Shown here in pieces: positions 21,771 through 32,720 of a DNA stretch of 64,000 bases; the first letter of the stretch is position 1; every line of letters begins with the position of its first letter. Source of the DNA: Leguminivora glycinivorella (Eukaryota; Arthropoda; Insecta; Lepidoptera; Tortricidae); assembly GCF_023078275.1 (NCBI RefSeq), contig NC_062972.1:16199691-16263690 (forward strand). The letters are read 5' to 3'. A model generated the notes under the pieces. That model worked only from the letters and a program-made list of their open reading frames with translations. It made no database searches and was not told the DNA's origin. The position numbers and the translations under genes were made by a program.

Positions 21771-23304
21771 CCCTTAAATTGTTTTTGTCCGTTTTAAATG
21801 ACGTCCTATAAAGTCTAGGCTAACTCAGATTCCTAGGCACTCTGGCGCAGGTGGCGTGATCCATACGGTCTAGCGACTATTCCTTTTATTTTTACGCACT
21901 TTCGCATCGCTTTATCTTATCAAAATTTGAAAAAAATACTTAGTTTAAAAATTACAACCGTGAGGTCTTTTTGCGCTTGTGACAAATGTCGTTGTTATGT
22001 AAGTATTTTAGTAATTTGTGCGTATTTTTCACGGAATTTTATTGAAATAATAATTAAGTTACTATTTAGTGTCATTCTTGTGAATAAATGACAAACATTT
22101 CATTATTATTTTTGAAGTTACAATATATGTCACTTTAAAGTGACACTGCCAGTTAGTACTAAATATTGTATTTTTTCCATTTGTCACTTGTAACGGACAT
22201 TGCCAACTTATTTAAACGAATATTCTTTGTGTATTGTTAACATTAGTTGCATTTTTACAACAATATGGCTGGGCAACGTTTGAGGTCAAAGAAGATAATA
22301 GCTCTTCTACCACCTCCAGCTTCTAAAGACTCCGATTTAGAATCAGACAACGAAGAAAAAATAAGAATCTTAGCTAGAGAGTTTTTTAGAGACGACTGCA
22401 GCAGTAAATCTTCTTCTCCTAAAAGTATAGGTACCTGTTTATTTTTGCCTGGAATATATTTTTATTTTATTTATTAGGAAAACTCACAGATAAAGTTACT
22501 ATTAGGCTTATAACATAGAAACAACGAGCCAATAACAAGTTTCCACAGATAGAAACTGGGCAAAGTACATCCGTGCAAAATTACAGAAAATTGTGTAATT
22601 TATTTAAAGATTATGTAATACATATCTATATATGATGTCAAACAATGATTGAGAGCAAACAATAAAAGAAAGGAAAAAGCAGTAACTTGTTATAGTGTTA
22701 TTTGAGAGTTAACAGTGGGTGAAGTCTTGGGTCAGTAGTTTGCGTACTGATATAAAACTGTCAGAGATCAGATCGATGGCGTCATGATCAAATCAAATTT
22801 GATTGAAATATTTAGTAGATCTTATAATAAAGGAGTTTTTTCTGAAGTTAGCATTAGTGGCGAGGATATGGAATATTCGTTTAGTGCGAGACGCAAGGCG
22901 TGAGGGGACTATGAAGTGGAAACTTCAAGCTAGACAGCAGATCCGGACAGTCAACATAGTTTTGAGCATTTTTCATGACGTAGATTACGTTAGAGATATT
23001 GCGCCGGACATAAAGAGGTAGCACGTCTAGTTTCGGATAATGTTGAGTGTAACTTATTAAGTTTACGTTTTATTCTTCTATGTTAGCAATGTGCATGTGT
23101 AGTTGGCAATGTCCGTCCAAAGTGACGTCTTTATGTTAAGCAGTAGTTGGCAATGTCATTTATAAGTGACGCTTAAAAAAAACCATTTCCAATTTTTTTA
23201 TGTTTTTTTTTCACACATTTTCCCCTTAATCTACCCTAACTGAACCCAAAACACCAATTTTCATTATAAAAATCCTGTGCGATCATAGAGTGGCAATTTA
23301 AGGG
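21771..23304. mobile_element. Defective piggyBac-type DNA transposon with TTAA ends
   Basis: TTAA (21767-21770) is followed by CCCTTAAATTG; the other end is CAATTTAAGGG (23294-23304) followed by TTAA (23305-23308). TTAA target duplication and CCC-starting ends are the signature of piggyBac transposons. Subterminal motifs occur in both orientations (GGACATTGCCAAC near 22195; AGTTGGCAATGTC near 23101 and 23142), together with the palindrome TGTCACTTTAAAGTGACA near 22128. At 1.53 kb it cannot encode a full transposase. Confidence 0.82.
22265..22477 (+). pseudogene. Possible N-terminal remnant of a piggyBac transposase
   Basis: ATG at 22265 opens MAGQRLRSKKIIALLPPPAS, then an acidic and serine-rich stretch, ending at a stop after about 70 codons. 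Its position just inside the left end of the piggyBac-type element and its acidic composition fit the N-terminus of such transposases. No catalytic Asp region is left. The assignment rests mainly on context. Confidence 0.45.
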
Positions 23305-23496
23305 TTAACGAATATTTGTTTTAAGTATCTGCAGAAGTGTGTTCAGCGCGCAAAAAACTGTTAATAAAATCGTTTAATGGAATAAAATGTGTTGAAACGA
23401 TTTTTTTGTAGTATTACTTGTCTATTTTTATTATTTCTTACAATTTCTATCATTCGGTTTTCTAGTGAAATATTATAAGGTTATTTCGACTAGGTG

Positions 23497-23783
23497 GTTA
23501 ACTTACTTACTTAGGTACTTCACTGGCTCAACTCAACGACCCAAAAAATATCTTGGCCCCCGACACAAGAGATCGCCATTCTGCCCTATCCTGCGCCATT
23601 TCACGCCAGTTGGGTACACCGAGTGCGGACAGGTCTTTCAGGGCTTCCTCGCACCAGCGATATCTGGGACGCCCACGCGGACGTTTTCCACCCGGGTGTC
23701 CACATATGCTCTTCTTACACCACGATCCTCTCCCATCCTTTCCAGGTGGCCGAGCCAGCGGAGTCGTGTGGCTTTGCAACTAA
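23497..23783 (-). mobile_element. Non-LTR retrotransposon C-terminal fragment (RTE-like)
   Basis: The minus-strand frame 23779-23528 contains GKRPRGRPRYRWCEEALKDL and WREMAQDRAEWRSLV, the characteristic end of RTE-type and related ORF2 proteins. It ends in a short repeated ACTTACTTA tail at 23500. The 5' region, including reverse transcriptase, is absent. Confidence 0.8.
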
Positions 23784-24027
23784 TTAAAATATTTACCATC
23801 ATAATAAAATTATATCTACTTGAGTGTTATTTACATTTTAAGGTAGGTATAGTAGTAGATTTGCCCCGCTGTACCTTATAGGTATGACAGGCATATATAT
23901 CCAATGGACACATATATGGCAGTCTAGTTGGTATTAGTAGGTCCCGTAAATATTCCTTCTTACTTTCGTACCTACAGTTCAGTAAAAGCGAAATTGTATA
24001 TCCTTATCATAATTATACGAGTGTGTA

Positions 24028-24362
24028 AGCTGGTGACCGATTTTTGAATCTAACGCATAAATTCGCCGTTCGAAAGTCTGTGGAAAACGACGTAATGTTA
24101 TTTTTGAAAAAGGACGGCTAGTAATGTTAAATCTAGTGGTAATGACCACTCGTTTTTGATCCTGTTAGTAGAATTTAAATCGCTAATAGTGGAGATATTA
24201 TTGAACGAAATTCACGAAATCGAATAGTCGACATTCAAAAATCGGCCCCATGGAGGGCGATTTTTGAATCTCGCATACGGGATTGTAAACTGTGACTTGC
24301 CTATTATTTTCAGTGACAATTTTCTGAATTCGAACGCGTGAGACTCAAAAATCGGCCCCCTG
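24028..24362. repeat. Inverted repeat cluster (CGATTTTTGAATCT)
   Basis: GACCGATTTTTGAATCTAAC (24036) and AGACTCAAAAATCGGCCCCC (24341) are inverted ends. A second inverted pair, CATTCAAAAATCGGCCCCAT and GGCGATTTTTGAATCTCG, lies in the middle (24231-24275). It looks like two abutting or nested copies of one TIR element. Confidence 0.6.
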
Positions 24363-24689
24363 GATTGAAAATTTCGATGACCATAGTCTCGATCTAAAAG
24401 GACCATGAGCATTGAGCAATTCTGTATTTAGTCTGATTAATTTCGCTGTATGGACGCTAAGGGAAATTCCATCGTAGAACTGAGATATTTGTCTTTTAGT
24501 CAAAATGTTGTCACCCTTATTAGCTAGGCAATAAAGTTCCCGTCCTTTGTTCGGTACCTATTGCTTAAGCAATAACAAACTAAGTGACATTTTCTCTAAA
24601 CTAATTATCTCTGTTATGCAATATAAATACCAATTTCGTGTATGATGAAATACAGTAATTAGCAGACCTCTGAAGAGAGGCAATACTCA

Positions 24690-25110
24690 ACTTTTCACTT
24701 CTCATGCTCAAAAAGCGCACCTTTATGTCGTGCGTAGACAACATAAAATCGCATTTTATGCTCTACAGCATAAAAGTAAAATTTTCTTCTAAGACTAAGA
24801 TAATCGGTCTCAACAGCAAAACAGTTAAAACATATTGCACAATTTTACTGAGCAATAAAATTTTGTAGATGACAAAACATGTTATATTATTTTATTTTTG
24901 CTACATTTATTAGAATTCCGTATTTTCTGTCATTAGTCATGTCAAAAATATAGTTATTTTCCTCGCAATCGAAGTGAAAAGCGGACTGTACAACAAGGAC
25001 ATAAGTGTCCATTTTTACCCTCGTCTACTATTTTGGTCTTCGCTTCTCTCAGACCAAAAAATTGCCTCGAGTAAAAATAGGTCACTTTATGTCTTGGGGC
25101 CATTTTACTC
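24690..25110 (-). repeat. Dispersed repeat, related to the foldback element
   Basis: On the minus strand the same strings appear as at 40.4-41.3 kb and 62.06-63.05 kb: GACAGAAAATACGGAATTCT, TTGCAATATGTTTTAACTG, ACATAAAGGTGCAC and GTAGACGAGGGTAAAAATGG. No coding frame. Confidence 0.65.
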
Positions 25111-25140
25111 ATAGACTTTTAATGGCATCGTTATTTCAAT

Positions 25141-25235
25141 GATGACCAGTCTGGGCTAATTGGATAGTGTCCCTGCCTGCTAAGTCGTGATGAGAATAAA
25201 TATTTGTTCCTGACCCAATGATTTACTTATATGGC
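25141..25235 (+). mobile_element. SINE family 1 remnant, B box deleted
   Basis: GATGACCAGTCTGGGCTAAT, then CCCTGCCTGCTAAG, jumping to AATAAATATTTGTTCCTGAC. Same order as the SINE at 7812 but lacking the GGTTCGAATCC region and the 3' body. Confidence 0.6.
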
Positions 25236-25372
25236 AGCACCATCTCTTTCTCTATATCGTGATCCTGTAAGTAAAGGATTCGTTTAGGAGGTGAAAGCTC
25301 ACATTGCACGCCCTTAGTTGCCCTTAGTGTTGGTCAAGGGCGTCCTAGCCTTCAGGGATAACGTAGGTACAG

Positions 25373-25655
25373 GCAACCAATTGGAACCCTAGGCCACTGT
25401 AGAACTATGTCATAAGTAGTTACGTTATAAATCAGGTTGGAAGAAATCTCTTACTTTACTGCTTGTCATTTTGACATGGCTGTAGAGTGGCCTAGGATTC
25501 CAATTGATAGACTGTACAGTCAACCAATTGGAACCCTAGGCCACTGTAGAACTATGTCACAGTGACGTTATAAATCAGATTGTAAGAAATCTCTTACTGC
25601 TTGTCATTTTGACATGGCTGTAGAGTGGCCTAGGGTTCTAATTGGTAGACTGTAC
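25373..25655. mobile_element. Tandem pair of one MITE
   Basis: Copy 1 (25377-25507) and copy 2 (25524-25645) each begin CCAATTGGAACCCTAGGCCA and end GTGGCCTAGGATTC/GTTC plus AATTG. Both contain TGTCATTTTGACATGGCTGT and are followed by AGACTGTACA. The left and right ends are inverted repeats of about 30 bp. Confidence 0.8.
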
Positions 25656-25685
25656 ATCAGAGAATATTTTTCCAACGGGTACCAC

Positions 25686-25830
25686 GGCGGCGGGGGTGGT
25701 GTAGTGGTGAGCACGTTAGCTACGTAAGCTGAAGTCCCGGGTTCGATTCCCTGCTCCGCCACTTAACACACCGACTTGGTCGTTTTTCGTAGTTGTATGG
25801 CAAAGTGTATGGTCTCTTTCAGTTTTTAAA
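25686..25830 (+). mobile_element. tRNA-derived SINE (family 2)
   Basis: GGTGGTGTAGTGGTGAGCAC (A box) and GGGTTCGATTCCCTGCTCCG (B box) form a tRNA-like head. A 5-bp anticodon-type stem TTAGC/GCTGA encloses the loop TACGTAA, but position 33 is not T, so it is not a working tRNA. The body continues CGACTTGGTCGTTTTTCG. Related copies are at 30288, 44520 and 44823. Confidence 0.7.
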
Positions 25831-26084
25831 TACTCAATTATTCATCTATGTTTACCATAGTTGGTGTCATAGATCAGTACCTATGCGGTGTGTTACCAGA
25901 AAGTGGGCTTTTTTTTAAAGGAGCGTAATCCAACTTAGCTATTTAACTTAACCATGCCCTTAATTTAATTATTAAATAAAATATTTGAGTCTATAAACAT
26001 TCCAACAAAAGTGTTTTGCCAGAAATGTGCACTACAGACACGTGTCAAGTGAGGGCAATGACAAGTTCATAAGTTTAGTATTAG

Positions 26085-26375
26085 CAAAGAGGATCGAGTA
26101 TTAAAGAGAGTTACTGTCAAAGTAAAATGTATAATCACAGTGCATAGACTGCCATCTCTTGACACAGGCTTAAAACTTTTGAACCTCAGTTTTGACAATT
26201 TGGCCCATATTCTAAGCTTGATATGTTTAAAAGTGTCAAATATTAATATTACCGCCATCTAGCCGAGCGTACCCCAAAGGTGTATCGCCATCTAGCTCAC
26301 CGTACCTTTTTCTGTATGGTTTTGGGGTACGTTTTTTTCTTAGACTTTATCTGTCTATACGAAGTTATATAGGTC
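26085..26375 (-). repeat. Dispersed repeat, copy 2 (inverted relative to 12.1 kb)
   Basis: The reverse complement matches 12105-12398, for example GGGCCAAATTGTCAAAACTG and GAGATGGCAGTCTATGCACT. The 60-codon frame on the minus strand (26258-26067) keeps LRIWAKLSKLRFKS, with one 3-base indel against copy 1. Confidence 0.75.
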
Positions 26376-26535
26376 TTTGGTATTAGTGATGTAGTAAATT
26401 ACGAAATGCACGCACTACATTGAAAGTGCGGATTTTCGAAAAATAATTTTGCAGTTAATTTAAACAACTATTGTTTGCTGATAAGCGGAAATAATTAACG
26501 CTGATCCCTACCTGACCCTGGCTGCAACTAATGCG

Positions 26536-27259
26536 ATGTTGCCTGCGCATGTATTCCCTACCAGGGAAGGGAGCTGTTTAGATCACGTGCTTCTTAAAAC
26601 AAACACATCATCAGTTACATTAATCGTCGATTCACCTATTACCGACCATAATCCAGTTATACTTTGTTGCAGTCGAAAAATAAAACTAACCAAAACACCG
26701 CGGATCAGAACTATATTTGACGAATCAGCATGCGTAAAAGAAATTGAAAACATAGATTTTTCCTTCATTTTGTCTATTACAAATGCTGAAAAAGCTGCAT
26801 ACACATTTGTAACAGTGTTAAAAGATATTGTTAGTACTCATTCTAGAACTGTGAAAGTCAGTAGCAAATTGAGAACAATTAAGCCCTGGATGACACCTGG
26901 TTTGCTACGTTGTGTTCGAAATCGCAATCGCCTATATAAACTGAGTAAAAGAGATCCCAATAATCATATAGCAAAACTTACATATACTCGCTATAGAAAT
27001 TTTTGCACGAATTTACTAAAAAAGGTTAAACAATCGTATGAGCGAATGGAGTTTGAAAAAGCGAAGAACAGCCCGAAGGATACTTGGAAGCTTATTAAAA
27101 ATATAGCTAGACCTGACAATAAAAATTCCGCTACAGATAAACTCTTGTTCGTAAGTGATAATCCAAAATATTCGGTTAACTTAGTAAATGACTATTTTAG
27201 TAATATCGGAAAAAACCTGGCGTCAAAGTGTATTACACAGTCCAACCATGGTGTGGGTC
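26536..27259 (+). pseudogene. Endonuclease C-terminus and linker of the retrotransposon
   Basis: The frame contains TREGSCLDHVLLKT and SPITDHNPVIL, matching the last two motifs of apurinic-type endonucleases (the DH.PV catalytic His motif). It continues into the basic linker KSPKDTWK-type sequence (EFEKAKNSPKDTWKLIKNIA) before reverse transcriptase. The frame is cut by the hAT insertion. Confidence 0.82.
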
Positions 27260-27774
27260 TAGGGTTGTAAATAGAAAAAAAACCAAATGTTTTTTTTCAG
27301 AATTATGAAAAAAAAACATGAAAAAAAACCGAGCACCTTGGTTTTTTTTCTAAATATGGTTTTTTTTCAGATAAACAAATAATACGACAATAACAGTTTT
27401 TCGTGAGTTGTAACGTGTTTCAATAACAATAACGTACATTTTAATTCAGTATACAAACGTTTATTGGGGAATCCCCGATGCGGCGTGTAGCGTGGAGAGG
27501 CGGTGGTGTTGCCAACAGTAAATAGTGATAACTACAAACTACAGATTTCGTAAATGTTACTTTTATAAGACCAGAAATTAAAGTTATTTGATTAAATTCG
27601 TTTAATAATTAACATTAAGTCTAAAAAACCGTATAAAAGTATTAACTACTTTGCAAATTTTGAGATTTCGTACTTTAGAAAAAAACATACTCCAGAAAAA
27701 AAACTGTTTTTTTTCACGGTTTTTTTTCATGTTTTTTTTCAAGCCAGAAAAAAAACCGTTTTTTTACAACCCTA
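27260..27774. mobile_element. Non-autonomous hAT-type element, 515 bp, 8-bp TSD
   Basis: The termini TAGGGTTGTAAA and TTTACAACCCTA are perfect inverted repeats. The flanks TGTGGGTC (27252-27259) and TGTGGGTC (27775-27782) are an exact 8-bp target duplication, the hAT superfamily hallmark. The interior has many GGTTTTTTTTC/GAAAAAAAACC blocks in both orientations and no transposase frame. Confidence 0.9.
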
Positions 27775-27782
27775 TGTGGGTC

Positions 27783-29397
27783 CACTTCAGCAGGGCTCTT
27801 ATCGAACAAATTCAATGGCTTTAATTGAAACAGATAACGAAGAGGTTGAAAGAATTACCATGGGGCTTCGAAATTGTGCTTTGGGCTGGGATGGAATATC
27901 AGCATCTTTGCTTAAGGTCTTTGTCTTCGTCACGTTCTTGTGCCAATTATGACACATATATTTAACCTTTGCCTGTCGTCGGGTACGTTCCCTCAGGTAT
28001 TTAAAAGAGCTCTTGTACATCCTATTCATAAGGGTGGGGACAGAGACAGTGTCAGTAATTACAGACCTATTTCCGTACTGACAACACTTTCCAAAATTTT
28101 TGAAAAAATTCTTAACTCTCGTTTAATTAACTACTTGGATAAAAATGCAATACTTTCTAATAACCAATTTGGCTTTAGGAGCGGGAAGTCTACAGAAGAT
28201 GCTGTTTTGTCCCTCTCAAACTCAATCATCAGCAATCTTAACTCTAAGCTTAAAACCATAGGAATTTTCTTAGACCTCTCCAAGGCTTTTGACACTGTTT
28301 CTGTCCCAATTCTGCTGACAAAGCTGGAACGTATTGGAGTAAGAGGACTTGTACATGATATATTTAGAAGTTATCTTAGTTATCGAACGCAACAAGTCCG
28401 TATAGGCAATCATTGTAGTGATGAGGTCACTCTATCATTTGGGGTTCCTCAAGGTAGCGTTCTCGGGCCAACCTTATTTTTAGTATATGTGAATGATCTG
28501 TGCAACCTAGCTATCAATAATGTCAAAGTTTTTGCCTATGCTGATGACACGGCACTTCTCATACAAGCACCAACCTGGGAGGAAGCACGCCTTCTCGCTG
28601 AGTCAACGTTAAGCGTAGTTATGCAATGGCTAGCAGCCAACTCGTTGACACTCAACGTTAGTAAAACTACATTTATGACGTTTGCCCCTAGAGCGTCTTC
28701 CTTGCCCCCTTCCACTCTGTCTATCTACGCCCATAATTGTAACATCAATAGTATTCCATGCGACTGCACTGAACTTACGTATTCCCGTTGTGTTAAGTAT
28801 CTTGGTGTTACTATAGACTCGTTCATGACTTGGAATGCACAGGTAGAGGCTGTTGTCGGCCGGATTAGAAAATTAATTTACGTTTTCAAGACTCTCAGAA
28901 CTGTTGCTGACTGCTCAACCCTTAAAACCGTGTACTTTTCGCTGGCTCAGTCCATACTAACATATTGCGTTACGGCTTGGGGTGGGTCAGGAAAAACTAG
29001 CCTTCTTAGATTGGAGAGAGCTCAAAGAGCTATACTTAAAGTTATGTTTTGTAAACCGATTTGGTTCCCTACTTCCGATCTATACTCTACAGCTAAGGTC
29101 TTAACAGTTAGACAACTATTTATTTTAAAAATTATTCTACGCAAACACCTTGATCTACCTTTTATTAACAACTCTACCAAACGACGATGGGTAGGCCGCA
29201 TCTGCAAACTTAAATTTACACGTATTGCTCTCGTCAGGCGTCAATATGATTACCTCTCAGCGAAATTGTACAACAAATTAAATAGTCTGTTAAACATTTA
29301 CCCATTATCATACAGGGAATGTAAAATAAAAATCTCTAAATTCTTAGCAAATCTTGATTATAATGAGACCGAAACACTGTTTAATGATACTCTTTGA
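27783..29397 (+). pseudogene. Reverse transcriptase of the retrotransposon
   Basis: Upstream of a frameshift is NCALGWDGISASLLK, the start of the reverse transcriptase fold. The main frame from 27940 to 29397 has motif A (IFLDLSKAFDTV, about residues 109-120), motif B (GVPQGSVLGP, 168-177) and motif C (FAYADDTALL, 198-207), then a C-terminal region with LAQSILTYCVTAWGG. All catalytic Asp residues are present, but the frame is broken upstream. Confidence 0.9.
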
Positions 29398-30089
29398 AAT
29401 ATAAAAGTGTATAGAGACTAACAGAGCACTTCATAAACTAACCTACCATATATTAATTTACAATAATAAAAAAAAAATTAAAATAAATTGAATTGAATAA
29501 TAAATTACTAATATAATCTTAAACTAACATAATTATAATTACTATAATTAAGTTTGGCAATGTATCGTATAATGTATCAATCATTAATTATTTAATGTCA
29601 CAATACAGAACATAACCCTCTTGTCCCGAGGTGGGCGTAAGAGCTGCGACACAGTTTTACACTAATGCAGCTGCTTACGATCTTGTTGATTTTGTTATGT
29701 ATGCTTTTTATGTTCAATAAAAATCTTTGAAAAAAATCTTTGAAATTGCTGATGGATCATATTACTTATTATCGGTTTTACTAAATGCCAGTATGGTGGT
29801 AACACACTGTTTATACCTATTCTGTTATAAAACTGATTTAAAAATATAGGTAATAGGCGCAAAATTGACAATAAAATAGCAATCAATTAAGAATAATGTG
29901 CAAACTATATTCGATGCGTTGATATTATATACTAGCAATATAAAGCACTTGAACAGAAAAGTGCCACTTTAATCCCTCCTAACAGTTGAGAAAAGTCCTA
30001 TTCCCAAATGTGTGTGTTACTAAATGGATTTGAAAAAATATTTCCAATAAACTGAAATAGATGATACCATAATACCTACAGGGGAATTC

Positions 30090-30271
30090 CACGAGAATGT
30101 CGCTTACGACATGATGTTGCCTTGTATGGCAGCTATTTCATAAACTCCGTAAAGCTCGAGAAAATACTGCCAATTTGTTAACCAAGTCATGATAGGTTGT
30201 CAGGCACAACTACGCTTTCTCAGCGTCTCAGAAGTATTAGAAGAATTGCATGTCGTAAGCGACATTCTCGT
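30090..30271. mobile_element. MITE with 24-bp TIRs
   Basis: The left end CACGAGAATGTCGCTTACGA and the right end TCGTAAGCGACATTCTCGTG are perfect inverses over 24 bp (30090-30113, 30248-30271). The interior has no coding frame. It abuts a SINE fragment at its right. Confidence 0.8.
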
Positions 30272-30287
30272 GAAATGGAAAGCCCAC

Positions 30288-30345
30288 TGGTGGCGAAGCC
30301 GGGAATCGAACCCGGGTCTCCAGCTATCACGGCTATTATTTTCAA
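30288..30345 (-). mobile_element. SINE family 2 remnant
   Basis: On the minus strand: GGAGACCCGGGTTCGATTCC, then CGGCTTCGCCACCAGTGGGC. It corresponds to the B box and 3' end of the head in the copies at 44520 and 44823. The A-box half is missing. Confidence 0.6.
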
Positions 30346-31152
30346 TAATATCAATGGATGGGTAGAAGATGTGGAGGATCCGGTCGTTTTGTAAATTGGT
30401 AGGTAGGTAAATTATTGCAAAAAATAACACATTATTCTGTCGTATTGAGTTTATTTTTTCAAATATTATTTTCTACACTTATACAGATGTATAACCGTCA
30501 AACAGAATAGGTAATGCTTTAATATGTTTGATTATGTTTAGGTATTAAGAATGATGGCATGCTTTCAAACATTCTATATAAATAAATAAAAACAATCACA
30601 ATGAAAAACTAAAAAATAACAAATATGTAACATCATAATAAACCCTTTAAATCTGCAGAGAAAAACAATAAATAATAAAAAGAAGAGGTACTGAGGCGGT
30701 ATAACATAAATATATTACATGTAGCAATGTGGCTACAGCAATAAACTTACCTAGAATAAATAATTATTAATACTAATGACAAGTTATTTTAATTTATTTT
30801 ACTAGCGGTTCACCTAAACGTTGATTGTTATTACCACGCGTGTATTTTCCGTTGCCCCTGAGACAAATAAAATACCTACTCTTATTTGCAAAGAGGTAAC
30901 AGAAGATTGTAGGTACTTATATTATTTAATACTATATTTGTGTCGTATAAAAATAATTTGTCCTAATTAAGAGTTAAGTACATAGGTAGTTTCCTTTCAA
31001 TAAATATCAGATATATCAATATTACAGAACGAAAGACTAATCCATAATTTTGTATATATAAATATAGGAGACAAATTGACGACGTCACTGAAGTTTTCGA
31101 GAACAATGATATGGATGAAATCGTATAGGCATATCTAATTAAATAGATACAT

Positions 31153-31158
31153 TTTATT
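31153..31158 (-). promoter_or_regulatory. Candidate poly(A) signal of gene B
   Basis: AATAAA on the minus strand, about 150 bases downstream of the gene B stop codon. It is the first canonical hexamer after the stop. No cleavage site was verified. Confidence 0.35.
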
Positions 31159-31308
31159 AATTTAAACATCAGTATTTTGAATGTATGTATGAATCGGATT
31201 GTTAACATATTGAGCAAACTTTTTAGCACAGGTTAATGAAATTGGAATGGTCTACATACTTCAGTCTCATCACACTAATATGTACAAATTAAATTATATC
31301 AATGAATG

Positions 31309-32720
31309 TTACGAATAAAACCGAGCTGTCGGTGGGTGCGGCCGGGCTATCGTCGCAATGGCAGCTGTTTTCTTCTTTAAAGTTGTAATTGGTCGTAGTT
31401 TTAAGAACAGCACTGCTGATACAGCGCACGAACATACTAATGTGGCAAGAAGTGCTCCGAGGGTCGCTGCGAACCCTGGAGTAGTCATACAAACTAGACC
31501 AGGATTGGGTACAATTCTAGGAGCAGCAGTTTCTTCCGTAGAATCTAAATTTAAATCTCCGGCGGAAACAACACGTATCACTCGATTTACTCCAACTTCT
31601 TTCTCAGGTGATGTAGCACGGCGTTGCCTTCGCACTCTTCGCTCGTCTCTTCGTACTTCAGCGCCGACTGGGAAAGCGTCGATTTGAGGAGGTCCATATT
31701 CGGCATGGGGAGCAATAACATTTTGACCGCCATCAGAACATTGCTCAGGGCAGCGATACCTGCAAATCTGTATGGTACATTGAAAGTGCACTTCCATGGA
31801 ATCAGGGAACTTAAATGCTTGGAAGTGTGCGTATGAAAGAACAGAAGCACTAGCCCCGAAATTCTTAATCTTTGTAAATCTCGACATTAACTTCGGTCGT
31901 GTTACACAGCCTCGCCTATCGACTAATTGTATAGGAGCGCGTTGACCGTCGTGAGCTACGCAGTCTCGTACAAGCATATCGAACTTCGCATCATCATCTT
32001 TAATGGCCAATACCATAGTCATAGTTTGGCCAATCTTCACGAGACCTGATACTTCCGAGGCCCATGGTCCTTTACCCACTTGGATTTGCATCCAACATCC
32101 AACGTTGTCACCAGCAAAATCGGCGCGTACAACGTCTAACATATCTACTGGGAAAGGTCGGAAAGTGACTGCCTTTTCATACTGATCATGCCATGTACAA
32201 CGTAATTTTCGAGCCTGATCCCATACCTCTTGGACCTGTGGATCATATTGAATAACTATTACATTTTCAAAGTATGTACCAGCGGCGGTCACATCTCCTC
32301 TGTATCTGGGATCCCCACTACCGGCTGTTCCACAAGCGTGAGCACCAATCTCAAATGATGCTGTTGTTCTGCCTAGGTTGGGTGGCAGATGAACGCATTG
32401 ATGGTTGGAATAATGTCCTTTAGAGAACACTATGCCAAAGAATGGTTTGTCAAAACTCAGAAAAACTCGCATGGCGTTCTTTTCACATTTGACGTCCAAA
32501 GAAACGATTTTCGGCATATCAGGAGCAGGAGCTGGCCACACATCTCCAGCTCCACTGAACACTTTGTCGCTGGCAGATGTTTGCGCATCGGTAGGAGCCG
32601 CAGATTGAGGAGGTGGACCTCTGAAGCCAGGTCCAATGTCGTTCTTGTGATGACTAACTGGCGGCCCGAGAGCAAATGGTTTCGAGTGGATAGGATGATG
32701 ATTCGTGATCCTCGGCATAC
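31309..32720 (-). CDS. Gene B exon 3 (whole ZP domain, furin site, TM, stop)
   Basis: The acceptor is GTTTTTCAG at 32722-21. A single uninterrupted 470-codon reading frame from GMPRITN to the stop at 31309. It contains SLDVKCEKNAMRVFLSFDKP, the ZP cysteines, RRVRRQRR, the membrane helix and a tail ending ARFYS. Codon use is less GC-rich than in gene A. Its lack of introns across a region split by four introns in gene A is discussed in the findings. Confidence 0.95.

Larger units (their letters stand above)
23305..26489. other. Spacer with several repeats
   Basis: Contains a non-LTR tail (23497-23783), an inverted repeat (24028-24362), a dispersed repeat (24690-25110), a SINE remnant, a MITE pair, a second SINE and the copy-2 repeat (all listed). 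No host gene recognised. Confidence 0.5.
26490..29746 (+). mobile_element. Dead non-LTR retrotransposon (5' truncated), interrupted by a hAT element
   Basis: Holds the C-terminal part of an endonuclease domain, a reverse transcriptase and a 3' UTR ending AATAAAAATCTTTGAAAAAA with a repeated ATCTTTGAA tail. The open frame starts near 26485 without an N-terminal endonuclease. A 515-bp insertion at 27260-27774 splits the frame, and a frameshift follows around 27915-27930. Jockey/CR1-like by motifs; the clade is not determined. Confidence 0.88.
29747..31308. other. Spacer between retrotransposon and gene B stop
   Basis: Contains the MITE at 30090-30271 and a SINE family 2 remnant (30288-30345). 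From 30430 to 31150 the DNA is very AT-rich with no feature recognised; 31150-31308 is probably gene B 3' UTR. Confidence 0.45.

Noticed and set aside
22803..23021. 72-codon frame in the piggyBac-type element as a transposase piece
   Set aside because: No recognisable transposase motif or cysteine-rich C-terminus; not enough to call.
25688..25762. Possible tRNA gene (B box, closed anticodon-type stem with loop TACGTAA)
   Set aside because: Position 33 is A instead of T, the acceptor stem has mismatches, and related copies with shared bodies exist at 44520 and 44823, so it is a SINE head.
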